This document shows, piece by piece, positions 32,550 to 43,994 of a stretch of DNA of 46,267 nucleotides; positions within the stretch are counted from its first letter, which is position 1; each line of letters starts with the position of its first letter. Origin of the DNA: Byssochlamys sp. IMV 00236 (lineage: Eukaryota > Ascomycota > Eurotiomycetes > Eurotiales > Thermoascaceae); NCBI GenBank assembly GCA_001931875.2, contig MSJH02000457.1, positions 1 to 46,267 on the forward strand, written 5' to 3'. The notes below the pieces were generated by a model. The model searched no databases, had not been told where the DNA came from, and was given only the letters and a program-made list of their open reading frames with translations. Made by a program: the position numbers and the translations under genes.

Positions 32550-35500
32550 ATGGCTGACAATGAAACAAAGAGCTTAATTATTGAGTCAAATATATCCAAT
32601 AAGCCATCTAATATGACGCGACAGAACGTATTCATGATTCAATATTCCATGAAAGTCATTAATAACAACACTGCATTTTCAACCTTTAAACAAGAGCTAC
32701 GATATCCACGCAGTGTTCTAACTTTTAAAATACTTGGAAAGATTGGCTGTATCCAGCATTGTAAAGACTGGATTCATTATGTTGATCATGTTTCCAACGA
32801 CTTAGGGCCGTGGTGCTCTGATATATTATGGAGTATTCTTCTCAATGATATTAATCCAGGAAGCAACGACTTTTCAGCAAATGATTTTGTACTGCTACAA
32901 CAAGCACAAATCATATGCCGTCACACGTTTGAATTCTCTACTTTTGATTATCGAAATACAGAGCTATTTACTCCCAAAGTAACACAATTCATCAACTGCC
33001 TCATATCTCTTACATCTAGCAAATGGAGGCTATTCACTGTTGTCATTGTCGAGAATCGAATAACAGCCTTGGTTCTGAAACTCTTGATAAGCTCACTGGA
33101 CGCCTTGAGGACAGGTATAAGCTGTGATGTTTTCTTAGACGCTTTTGAGAACATCAGTGAAACAACAGAAGGCCCCATACCAAGATATAAAGCTAATCAA
33201 TTTAACCTATTAATCACCACCTATGAACTTGAAGCAGTTGCAATCACTGAACTATATGACTATTTAATCAGGTAAAGGGTTTACTTGACTATTCTCTAAT
33301 TTTTTTATTTTCTTACTCTTTCGTAAACATACCTCGCCTTGCTCCAGATTTGATTTTTACAAAGACGAAATAATGTATCTTGCATCAACTGCTACTAGAA
33401 GATTAAGTTCAAAGACAATCATGCTGATCAACGCACAAGATAAACGAGAGATGCGGCTGGCCAATAAGGTAGCGCAACTAGAAGGCCGAGTAGCCAATGT
33501 TCATCACTTTTCAAGCTCTTCTACTGATACACAAATGTCATCTTGCCTTAACAAGACCAATGTGACAGAAATCCAAATTGCAAAGGTGCAAGTGGGATCT
33601 TACAAGCAGAGCTGCGTAAAGTTCTGGGAGAGTGATATAGTAGCAAAAATGGAGGGCTTGGCAATAATGAATCTTGAAAACGAAGAGACCAGCGTCTTTT
33701 GGTTATCAGCATTTGAAATTGAGCAACCGGAAATGCATACTCGAAAGATAGGATTTTGTACCAAGAAGCCATTACCTGACCTTCCCGCACTTGAATTCAT
33801 GCTTGATAATACCCTTCACAAATTTCATGTTCGCAATTTTCACACATGCGTTCATCTTGAACATTCCGTGTCTGATCAATTACTAAGTTACACGCTTCAA
33901 GTTACAAATCACTTGAAAAAAGACAATATCACATGTTCTCTAGATGATGTACCTTATTTACTTGTCCCACTGAAGCAGTTCTGCAATGATCAGTCACATA
34001 ATGTCGATGTGGATTGGGAAGAGATAGAAAAGACCATTAGATATAGTACAAAACGTACAGTGCTTTCGACAGATTTTCCTATTAGTGATACTCTTATATA
34101 TGATTTAGAGAAGCCCAACCATGTGTTTCTTATCCAAGATATGTCAGTGTCCATAAAACCCATGTTCTATTTATTCAGAGACGAAGAGGTTGATGATCAG
34201 GAAAAATTTGTCTTTACCGAATTTTACAAGAGTCGATTACAACATATCAGCAAGATGGATTTCTCTAAACCATTGATTCAAGCAACTTTGGTAAAAAGGG
34301 ATAGCAAGAAGTCTAGCTGTCTGTTTCCATTATATTCTAGAGTATGGCTTATACCTGACTATTGCGCTATTTATCCTATAAGCGCAAGTGTCTATCGAGC
34401 CTACGAGTTACTCCCTGAAATTATGACACAGATCAATGCATATCTACTGGTACTCCAAGCAAAAGAAATGTATGACTTTAAAAAAATTGATGATGCTCTA
34501 CTGCGCGAAGCACTTTCTTGTAAAAATGCTGACTTTATCAAAGATTATGAAAGATTGGAATATTTAGGAGGTATAGATTTGAATAAGATGACATATACCT
34601 AAACCAACCTACATAGACGCTGTATTGGGTTTTATCTTTTCAACATATCTTTACATCAAATACCCTAATTATAACGAGTGTCAATTAACAAATACTCGAA
34701 GCAGGGTTGTCAAAAACAGTACGCTCGCACAAGCAGGCAAAAATATCAGACTGTACAAGTATATCATCAATCAAAAGATGGACCGAGATGCATGGCAACC
34801 ACCAGCATTTGTCAGCTGTTACAAAAAGCGCAAGTCTATCGGTTTCCCTTACCAGACAACGAGGAGATCACTGAGCGATAGCACAATTGCTGATGTCATG
34901 GAGGCTATTTTAGGTGCAGCGTTCCTCAGCCACTGTCTGGATGGTGCTCTTCATACTGCAACAAAGCTTCTACTACCCTTTGATGGCCTGAAGACTTGGT
35001 CTGACATGTCGGAGCTGTGTAGCAAAATAACATATGGAGAGAAAAGCAGTTACAACATTGATTTAGCCGAGTTTTATCAAAAGATAGGATATACATTTAG
35101 TAATCCCATCCTGGCTGAAAAGGCGCTGACACAAAGGAATTGCAAGATTTCGCTGCAATATGAGCGACTTGAGTTCCTGGGTGATGCTGTCTTAGATCTC
35201 TTTATCGCTCAATATCTTTATAAAAAGTACCCAACTGCACATCCTGGTGAACTAACCAGCCTCCGCTCAATGTATGTTTCCAATGCCACTTTAGCTTTCA
35301 TATGCATAAAGATGGATCTGCAGAAACATATACGGCATTCTTCTCCTGAAATGGCCATGAATATTGCCTATTATGAAAATCAGTTACGGGAAAACGCGAT
35401 GAAAGAAAAGAACGACAGTGATTTCTGGCTCAGCCTTGATCCTCCAAAGGTCCTTGCGGATGTTGTTGAAAGTGTCATTGGTGCCATCTTTATAGATGCA

Positions 35501-35910
35501 AACTGTGATCCACAGCCAGCCTACGCATTTTTCGAAGCATGGCTTATTCCACTTGTTGATGGGTATGTCCCTGGGATGGCATTTCCTGTTGTCAAATTTC
35601 AATCTGCTATTCGGGGTTTCAGATGTCATGAATGGGAGTTAAGGTATGTTACGATAGAAAAACAAAATCAGACAGCTGAATTCAAAAATATCCCTACTGT
35701 CCTAGGCAAAGTCGACCCTTACAACATCATAATACGTGTCTGTTGATAGTCCATGGTCAAGCCTTTGCACAAGGTTTAGGACGTACGAAAAAATCAGCAA
35801 AGAAATCAATGGAAGTCAATGCAGTCCAAAAGATTCGACAGGAACCTGAGGTGTTTAAATCCCTTTGTTCTTGCAGAAAGAATCTGTCTCATCTAGAAAT
35901 TGAGTCATAA
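32550..35910 (+). CDS. Dicer-like RNase III protein lacking the N-terminal ATPase domain
   Basis: Four exons (32550-33271, 33348-34570, 34617-35643, 35706-35910), 1058 residues, phase-consistent. The protein begins where a normal Dicer has just passed helicase motif III: the helicase-insert hallmark VSNDLGPWCSDILW is already at about residue 80. A decayed helicase-C part follows (VVIVENRITALVLKLL, YKANQFNLLITTYELEA, IRFDFYKDEIMYLASTATRR), where the QxxGRxxR motif VI and the EEGLD motif V are gone. Next come a platform/PAZ region (to about 560, CAIYPISASVYRAYELLPEI) and RNase IIIa with ERLEYLGDAVL and IADVMEAILGA. RNase IIIb has ERLEFLGDAVLDL and LADVVESVIGA. A dsRBD closes it (IVHGQAFAQGLGRTKKSAKK). 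All four acidic positions of each RNase III centre appear intact. Predicted role: ATP-independent dsRNA cleavage. Confidence 0.88.
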
Positions 35911-36000
35911 TAGCCGCAGCACATCCAGTCTAAGATATAAATAGTAGGCAAGACTGACCTGCACCTCAATAAACAATTTAATTTCTCACATTTTATTCCC

Positions 36001-37205
36001 ATGGTAACCACTATTACTGCTGCTGCTTTGAAAGACTTTTGCAAGCAACTACCTAAAGTCGAGTTGCATGCTCACTTGAATGGCAGTTTAAGTCCTGCAA
36101 CAATGAAGAAACTAGTAGAATTTAAAAAGGATACTAATCCCGAATTAAGCGAGTTTCAGATTCCTGAATCACTGGCTTCTATAGACGAGTAACTATTTTA
36201 CAAGCTTGTATTTTTTTTTTTTCTTCTTATACTCACGACACAATTGCCAGCTTTTTTGCGATATTCAGTTTCATATACAAGCTGACAGATAATGAAGAAG
36301 CCGTAAAGTTGGCAACAAGAAATATCATTAATGAATTTGCTCAAGACGGTGTTCGTTACTTGGAATTGAGAACAACACCCAGACAAAATGTTGAGACAAG
36401 TAAGAAACAAGAGTATATGCTTTCCCTTGTTAATCCAATGATTAATATTCTTCATATAGACATGACAAAGGCGTCTTATATTGAGGCTATCGTTAGTGTC
36501 TTACAGGAACCCAGAGATGATATCATCGTTAGACTCGTCGTTTCTATTGACCGTCGAAACACTTTGGAGGAAGCAAACGAAGCAGTTGATCTTGCCTTGG
36601 CTTTTCGATCCAAGGGCGTCGTCGGTGTGGATTTGTGTGGTGACGTGAAGAAAGGATCCTTTGATGCCCTGAAGCCTGCATTCGACAGGGCCAAGGAACA
36701 TGGTTTCCCGGTGACATTGCACTTTAATGAAATAGTGGAGAACTTGTCTGAAGCTCCATCCATGCTGGCATTTAAGCCTAACCGTTTGGGGCATGCCACG
36801 TTCCTCGATGATTATTGTAGAAAGACTATTTATGAGAGACATGTTCCTGTCGAAATCTGTATGACTTCAAATCTCCTTTGCAAGACAGTCAAGACATTCC
36901 AAGATCATCATATAAAGGAATTAATAGATGATCGTCATCCATTTATCTTGTGTGTAAGTGATATTTGAAAAGAGAGACATCGGTATACTGAGTTGATGAA
37001 TACATAGACAGATGATAAGGGTGTCTTCTTTTCTGATCTTTCAAATGAATATAGAATAGCTGCAGAAACATTCAACTTGACTTATTCTGAATTATTTAAT
37101 CTCTCTTATCGTTCCATAGATGCTATATTTGGCGATGAACACTTAAAGAGTCAATTGAAGAATATGTGGTTAGCCTGGAAAAAGGAACATGAGTTCGAGT
37201 TTTAA
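36001..37205 (+). CDS. N6-methyl-AMP deaminase / adenosine deaminase-like (ADAL/MAPDA)
   Basis: Four exons (36001-36188, 36251-36399, 36460-36953, 37008-37205), 342 residues, close to human ADAL. Metal and catalytic motifs are in order: PKVELHAHLNGSLSP, RYLELRTTPRQN, GVDLCGD, VTLHFNEI (the HAGE position), RLGHATFLDD, EICMTSNLLCKTVKTFQDHH and LCTDDKGVFFSDLSNEY. The HFNE and TDDKGVF variants are typical of the ADAL/MAPDA branch, which deaminates N6-methyl-AMP to IMP, rather than of classical adenosine deaminase. It starts 90 bp after the Dicer-like stop on the same strand. Its TAA (37203-37205) shares two bases with the TAA of the convergent adenylate-kinase-like gene. Confidence 0.93.
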
Positions 37206-38986
37206 TTGAATTTTTGTTCTAAAGGTCGAATGTAATGCTTGGGAAATTCGACAGTTAATAAATAAATATGATGTGTGTCTAATTCAATCTTTCCTGTCTT
37301 TAAATCAAAGCGAACAGGTACATGATGAGCTCGGCGGTCCAAGTAGACATGATATCCTCTTTCTGATAATACATCCATCACTATGGCAGCAAGGTGATCG
37401 TCTCCTAGCATTGGATTTTCCCTAAGCATATATATATATATTTATGAATATGAGTGTTTATAGTTTATACATGTATACTTACGTTCGAACATTTGCATGA
37501 CCGCTGATCGCATGTCTATGGACTTGAGGAATAACTTGCTCATCAATAAATTGAATGGCCTTTTGTAAATTGTACGGCTCTGTTTGTTGATAGTGTTCTA
37601 ATCTACTGATGAGATCCTGTAGATAAAGTCAATAGGAAATATATATATATATATATATATATATAATGGTCAAGCTTTACCTGACGTGCATGAACACCTA
37701 TTTGGGATGCTAATGGAATGTGTGAAATGGAGTCATAAGTATCAGAATCCAATTCCAAAGAAGATTGATACTCGAATTCTTTCAAGATGATGTGTAATAC
37801 TTCCTTGATGGATCCAGTCGCATTAACCAAATCTATTATACATGGATGAATTCGCCTGTTACATAATCAAATACAATACTTACGGAAAGGAAACATTTTT
37901 GATAGCTTCAATAATGATCCATAGTGTGCTTTAAAGATTGCATATCTCTCACGGATCAACTTTAAGAAATTAATAAAAGAACAAGTGACTATTGGCTTAC
38001 AACTTACACTTTCGTCATTATCTGTCACACGCTCCTCCCACAAGACACCTTGACCCGTCTTCTTTACTTCCATATTATGCTCACGAATCATTCTTCCCCT
38101 TGCCAATTGTCTCTGCACCGAGATTTCTTCATCTACATACAGTACACAGATACGAAAGACAGGGCGTCTATACAAACATAAATGATCTACTATTTTGATG
38201 CCTCCATACAACTTACGGGAATTGATCTCTTCTATCCGTATTCCAATATTGTCGTCTAAGCTCGGTCATTTTGTCATGAAGCAGTCTCAACGCTTCCACC
38301 TGAATGTCTGTGCGAGGAAATCCATCAACGAGTACTCCCACAGTGGGGTCACAGTCTAACATGGCATGTAGCACGAGTTCAATGACATATCTGTCTGATA
38401 TCATCTGTCCTTGATTGATCAACTCTTTGCATTCTGGTGTTTGCAGTAGTTGAGATACTGAGATAGGAGGGTTGGTGATTCCACGTGCTCTAAGTATCGA
38501 AGGAGTGTGTGTTCCTTTTCCTGATCTAAATAAAGTAATTAGAATCAGGTCTATATTTCCCTTTCTTAGGTTACTTGCCCTGGGGCACCCATCAAAAAGA
38601 TAATTTCTCTGGGTAAATGGATATTCTCTCGTCCATAATGATCTTCTATATTTTTCCATGCTTGATTAAATATCAACTTTGCATCCTTTATCTCTGTAGC
38701 TCTATATTATAATTGAATCTGTCAGTTTAGGCTGAATTTCACTATGATATGATTACCTTGTATCAACAGACTCTGGAGTAGATGAACGGGAGTTACGACT
38801 ATCTTTAGGGGGGATTGTGTTAATATGATAAGAGTTATTTTATTATAATACTCAACTGGCTTGCTCAGCCAAGACAGGAAATCGTCTGGGCAGAGAGAAA
38901 GTAGTATAGTATTTAGATAACTGTTTGCTATGAAGAAATATAGACCGTCTTTGTTGGAGGACCTGAACGAGGCACCGTCTAAACAT
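37202..38986 (-). CDS. Adenylate-kinase-like protein with N-terminal mitochondrial-type leader
   Basis: Nine exons: 38986-38857, 38802-38757, 38701-38579, 38525-38217, 38167-38008, 37959-37884, 37832-37681, 37616-37483 and 37421-37202; 449 residues. The N-terminus (MFRRCLVQVLQQRRSIFLHS) is basic and amphipathic, suggesting mitochondrial import. The P-loop is GAPGSGKGTHTPSILRARGI, split inside its second Gly codon by a GC-AG intron (38526-38578). Then come the NMP-binding region and VGVLVDGFPRTDIQVEALRL, with the adenylate-kinase DGFPRT motif. After RQLARGRMIREHNMEVKKTG the long C-terminal part (SERGYHVYLDRRAHHVPVRF, then FPKHYIRPLEQKFN) is outside the usual kinase. A (TA)n repeat lies in the 64-nt intron at 37617-37680. 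The substrate cannot be fixed from sequence; nucleoside monophosphate phosphorylation is likely. Confidence 0.85.
37639..37665. repeat. (TA)n microsatellite
   Basis: About 13 TA units within the intron 37617-37680 of the adenylate-kinase-like gene. Confidence 0.85.
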
Positions 38987-39173
38987 ATTAAAGATAAAAG
39001 AGAAAAAGAGAAAACATATAAACCGCGGGGTTTGGCCATTGTATCTCAGCGATCGTCGATGGTGGTGGATGTATTCATGACGCAAATAAGTGAACCAAGT
39101 GACACCACACAAGTGTCATTTTTATTATTTCTTTCTCTTTTTTCTTTATTGCTTTATAAAACCTATATGCAGT
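38987..39173. promoter_or_regulatory. Bidirectional promoter, adenylate-kinase-like / ADCK-like genes
   Basis: 187 bp separate the two divergent ATGs. It contains an AGAAAAAGAGAAAA run beside the minus-strand start (T/C on that strand) and a T/C tract (39118-39150) beside the plus-strand start. Both products have N-termini that look mitochondrial, so joint control is plausible. Confidence 0.45.
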
Positions 39174-40935
39174 ATGACCCATTACTTGACAAGGCTATCC
39201 AGACCGACCAGAGCTACACTAAGTGCCGGTCTATTCGGCTTGGGTCTTTATACATACGATTCCCGCAGCGAGGCTCAAGTGCTTACTCGAAATGTCAGAA
39301 CATTTTATAATGGCATCGCATTGGCTGTGGACTACAAATTAAACTTTAAGCCAGGACCAACCGAAGCAGACAATCAGCGCATAGAGGCTCTCCATGAGCG
39401 AGTAGCTAATCGTATATTCGACGTCTTTGAGAAAAATGGTGGGCTGTATATAAAAATCGGTCAAGTTATTGGTACTCAGGCAGCGGTGTTACCACCAGCA
39501 TATCATCGACGAGCCAGAAAACTATTTGATGCTGCCCCAGCTGTACCTTTCAACTCTGTAGAACGTGTATTCATGGAAGATTTTAACGGAATGCACCCGA
39601 GCCAAGTGTTTGCAGAATTTGAAATGACACCTGTAGCTTCAGCATCCATTGCGCAAGTGCATAAAGCCCGATTAAAGAACGGAGACGTGGTCGCAGTCAA
39701 GATACAGAAACCAACGATACAGAAACAGATGAATTGGGATTTACGTGCTTTCAGAATATTACTCAGGGTTTATGAGTACTTGTTTGAGCTGCCATTGGCT
39801 TGGTCAAGCGATTATATTGAAAAGCATATGCGCATGGAAGCTGACTTTCAAACTGAAGCAAGGTACAAGCATGAAAAAAAGGACTTGTTACTCACCTGTA
39901 TCATAGAAACGCAAAAAAGGCATGGGAACACATTCAACAGGAGAAATCACTAAAGGATAAAGTATATATTCCAAAAGTATATGACGAATACAGCTCAAAA
40001 CGAGTGCTTGTATGTGAATGGGTGGATGGAATACAGTTAACAGATACCAAATCATTAAAAAGCAAAGGTTTAGACTATAAAGAAGCTATGAAGATATCAA
40101 TAGAAGCATTTGCTAGTCAAATATTTAGAAGTGGATTTGTTCATGGTAAGTGTTGTTTCTTTCTTCCTTTCATGTGTGTCTTATATATCTGTATAGGTGA
40201 TCCTCATCCTGGTAATGTCCTCGTGAGGCATAATCCAAAAAACAAGAGACAGGTTCAAGTGATTTTGATAGATCATGGATTATACATACAAGAGTCAGAG
40301 GTGTTTAGACAAGAATATTGTCAACTCTGGGAAGCTTTGTTTATGCTAGACATACCTCGAATGACAGAGATTTGTGAAAAATGGGGCATTCATGATGCAA
40401 ACATGTTTGCTTCTATTACTCTTCAACGTCCATTTTCAGGAAAAAAAGCTGTAGATCAGGAAATAGATGTGAAAGAGATGTATGAGATGCAGGCACACAT
40501 GAAGGAGCGAATAAAGCACTTCTTGAGTGATCAAGGGCTATTCCCACGAGAGCTCATCTTCATTTCAAGAAACATGAACATTGTAAGAGCCAATAATAAA
40601 GCAGTGGGGAGTCCTGTGAATCGATTGAATGTGATGGCTAGATGGGCCGTGCAGTGCACTAATGAAAAAGGTTCATGGTTAAGCTGGCGATCCATTCTAT
40701 TCGAAACTACCTTGCTACTGATGAATGTCGGCTTCTGGCTAGTACGCGTGCGGGATCAATTCAATAGACTCTTTTTTGGCTCTAACGCAAAGGGCCTAGA
40801 AGACATCTTGGACGAAAGGATGAAAGATGAGGTAATTATATTATACCAATCCTTACTCGATTCGATACTAAAAATAAGCATTAGATGTATAGACAATTTG
40901 GAATTAAAGTAGACCCATCCGTGTTTGAAGGATAA
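39174..40935 (+). CDS. ABC1/ADCK (UbiB) atypical kinase-like protein, ADCK1/Mcp2 type
   Basis: Four exons (39174-39862, 39907-40145, 40197-40831, 40885-40935), 537 residues. The last short exon (MYRQFGIKVDPSVFEG) is recovered only by splicing. Motifs: NGGLYIKIGQVIGTQAAVLP with the KxGQ signature, SASIAQVHKARL (Ala-rich loop replacing the P-loop), VVAVKIQKP (VAIK Lys), GFVHGDPHPGNVLV (catalytic loop) and ILIDHGLY, with DHG in the DFG place. The start MTHYLTRLSRPTRATLSAGL lacks acidic residues and suggests mitochondrial targeting, followed by a possible membrane segment. UbiB proteins act in coenzyme Q biosynthesis or distribution and mitochondrial lipid homeostasis; the ADCK1/Mcp2 branch is favoured by the KIGQ context. 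A T/C tract at 39118-39150 supports the chosen ATG. Confidence 0.9.
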
Positions 40936-41582
40936 CGTGTGCAATAAAGACAAATTGTAGACTTACATCTTAAACAGGTCATCCTTCCTTTCTTTGTGTC
41001 GTATCTTATTTTTTATGCAGTTTACTGTAATTTAATAACCCTTTCTATACGACCATTGCTTCCTAAACTTGTTATAGTACCAGATTGATAATTGTTCGTT
41101 GTATGATGTTGAACTTTGGCAAGTAAAGCTCTGTTTATCATGTAGAATTGCAATGAGTAACTACTGTATAAATAATCCTTAAACTATTAACACTACTAGT
41201 GACTTTCGGTAGGGAGATTGAAAGACTTTATCAGACCGTGGTTTTGTTTTGCAAACATGCCCAATCAGGATTTACAAACAAACCCCTATAAGCCTCTCTG
41301 TTCTCCCTTACTTGTACTAAAAACACAATAAAATGAACTTTGACGATAGCAATTGACCCACAATAAAAGAAGCGTCATTGATGCAAAAGAAATACAAGTT
41401 ACACACTGCTATTTGAAAGATAACTGAATAGCGTATGATTGCGCTGTATATATGACGTGACGGTGACAATGACATATACACACACAGCGCCCTATAATGC
41501 GCTCATTAAAAGAGAAAAAAAATGCTTTTTTTCTTTTAATAAAATAAATTTTGACATATGTTGTGAGTTTTTATACACAAAC
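40936..41582. other. Intergenic region upstream of the purine permease
   Basis: AT-rich with no recognised ORF or RNA gene; probably holds the permease promoter. AATAAAG at 40944-40950 is a likely polyadenylation signal for the ADCK-like gene. Confidence 0.45.
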
Positions 41583-43446
41583 ATGACAAATTGGGTAGAA
41601 AAAATAAACGATCGGGTGGCACGATCTGTAGTTGGAAAGTACTTCCAGTTAGAATACTCTGGACATAGAAGAGAAAGAAAAGGAACAAGGTTTTTTACAG
41701 AGCTTCGTGCTGGTGTGACTATATTCTTTGCCATGGTAATAGCTTAAATTATATCAATACACAGAAAAATTAAGCAAAAAAATTTTTTTAAAAAGGCTTA
41801 TATCATTTCTGTCAATGCTTCAATTATTTCAGAAAGTGGTGGTACATGTATCTGTAACAGTACAGCAGGCGACCCAACATGCGACAATGACCCAGCTTAT
41901 TTGCAGTGTGTTTATAACTTTAGACTTGACTTAATTATTGCAACTTCCATTTGTGCCATGATTTCTAGCGTTTTGATTGGTATATTTGCCAATTTACCGC
42001 TCGGCATGGCTCCTGGGTAAGGAAAAAATAATAAGCAGAGAAAGGGAAACTAACGATATATGTAGTATGGGTTTGAATGCTTACTTTACATATACGATCG
42101 TTGGTTATCATGGTTCTGGTAAAGTGAGCTACGAGACTGCATTGGCAGCTGTCTTTATCGAAGGTATCATCTTCTTCGTACTCTCTCTCTTTGGCGTTCG
42201 ACAATGGTTTGCACGTATTATTCCAATGAGCATCAAAGTAGCAATGGGCTGCGGTATTGGACTTTATCTCTGCTTCATTGGTCTTCAATCTTCTGCGGGT
42301 ATTGGTCTTGTCAGATTAGACTATTCGACCTTGGTCACCCTTGGCGGTTGTCCCTCGGCTGCGTTGGACGAACATGGCTCTTGCCAGTGGGGCCACATGA
42401 CCTCCGCCACAATGTATATGGGACTTTTGGGCCTTATTCTCATGTCACTTTTAATCATGTTCCGCGTACGTGGTGCAATTCTGATTGGTATCATCGTGAT
42501 CGCCATCACTTCCTGGCCACGTAACAGTCCAATTACATATTTCCCCTACACGGAGCAAGGCAATATGATGTTTGACTATTTTAAAAAAGTCGTAACGATC
42601 CATAACCTCCAAAATGTCCTCGGCCGATTCAACTTTGACCTGACGACCAAAGATATCTGGATTGCATTGATCACTTTCTTATATGTCGACATCTTGGACA
42701 CCACAGGCACCATGTACTCAATGGCCCGATATGGTGGATTTACCGACAAGGCTGGTGATTTTGAACATTCGACATGGGCTTTCTTAGCAGACGCCTGTGC
42801 TGTCTCGATCGGTTCTTGCTTTGGTACGTCTTCTTGCACGGCCTTTGTTGAATCGGGTGCAGGTATTGCCGAGGGAGGTCGAACAGGTCTGACGGCGATC
42901 ACCGTTGCTTTTGGCTTCTTCATCTCCATCTTCTTCTCTCCCATCTTTGCTAGTTTCCCTCCATGGTCAACAGGTCCAGCCTTGATCTTGGTAGGCTCTA
43001 TGATGACCTCTAGCGTCCGCAACATCAACTGGGACTATCCTGGAGACGCAATCCCAGCCTTCATCACTATGGCCGTCATGCCATTTACCTATTCAATTGC
43101 TTACGGTGTCATTGGTGGTATCTGTGCTTATATCATCATTAACGGTGCTGTTTATGTGATGGATAAGGGATCAGGTGGACGTATTCGTCCCGATTACTCA
43201 CAGCGTGAAAACTGGTGGACTGCTGTCCTCAGTCGATCGTTCACTCCTACATGGATTCAATTCCTCATTGCCAAAGTCAGAGGAAGAGAATTCGATTGGC
43301 ATCAAGACGAGTATGAATTTGAAGACGATGATGATTTGGCTTCTAGACGTCATCCAATGAGTGAAGAAGCCCCTACGGTTGTGATTGGAGCAGATAATGG
43401 CTCCGGCATAGAAACTATCTCAATGAACAATAATAGAAAACTTTAA
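41583..43446 (+). CDS. AzgA-type purine (adenine/guanine/hypoxanthine) permease
   Basis: Three exons (41583-41735, 41796-42016, 42066-43446), 584 residues. It belongs to the NCS2/AzgA-like proton-coupled nucleobase transporters of the plasma membrane. Signature parts: TELRAGVTIFFAMAYIISVN across the first junction, then ANLPLGMAPGMGLNAYFTY across the second. Further on come VDILDTTGTMYSMARYGGFT, GTSSCTAFVESGAGIAEGGR, TGLTAITVAFGFFISIFFSP and GDAIPAFITMAVMPFTYSIA. About 12-14 hydrophobic segments are visible. A loop after the first transmembrane helix has paired cysteines (GGTCICNSTAGDPTC). The cytosolic tail is acidic (EFEDDDDLASRR), possibly for regulated turnover. It is intact, with strong codon bias towards C-ending codons in exon 3. 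Substrate range within purines is inferred from the family. Confidence 0.94.
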
Positions 43447-43500
43447 TAAAACTTTTTTCTTTCTTTCTTTTGTGTATATATATTTTTGTATTTTTTAAAC

Positions 43501-43994
43501 ATGGAAGAAGAAGAACATGAGTTGACAAGAATTGAAAAAATAGAACATGAGCATAAACTAGTTCAGCGCAAGTTTCATAAAAGGCAAGTTTTAATTGTTT
43601 CGTTAGACACTAAAACTAATAATAACAATAAAGAAACGAACCTGAAAAGGGAGGCTATGCTACACTAAGTGATTATTGGAAAGAGTTTGGTCACGTCGTT
43701 CAACATACAATGCATCTAAAGAGTTCATCAAGCATTCAGCTTTTGCTTAATCTAACAGGCGAATTTCACGATGTATGTGATGCCTATGAACGAGATGCCG
43801 AAATTTATGAATACAAGGAATGCTTTGATGCTCTTGATTTTGCATGGCAAACTGTCATTGAGGATCATCAGCCGATAAGTCAAACAGATAAAGTGAGGAT
43901 ATTGAACGTGTTAAGAGATGGGCAGGATAGAGCTTCTTTATTTGGATTAAACCAAGTCTATCATCATGCAACCGAGTTGCTAGACGGGGATTAA
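43501..43994 (+). CDS. Unknown small acidic protein
   Basis: Two exons, 43501-43583 and 43634-43994, give 147 residues. The intron uses a GC donor (AAAAG, then GCAAGT) and an AAAG acceptor; no GT donor keeps the phase. The N-terminus is charged and likely helical (EEEEHELTRIEKIEHEHKLV), followed by KGGYATLSDYWKEFG and a helical C-terminal domain (LLLNLTGEFHDVCDAYERDA, then KECFDALDFAWQTVIED). I do not recognise the family. There is no signal peptide or membrane helix. It starts 54 bp after the permease stop, same strand. Confidence 0.6.

Noticed and set aside
34571..34616. Apparent loss of the RNase IIIa Asp (ERLEYLGG)
   Set aside because: It is an intron boundary. Splicing out 34571-34616 yields ERLEYLGDAVL with the catalytic Asp.
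35644..35746. Apparent frameshift near the C-terminus of the Dicer-like gene
   Set aside because: A 62-nt intron (GTATGT donor, CCTAG acceptor, 35644-35705) restores a proper dsRBD, so no frameshift is needed.
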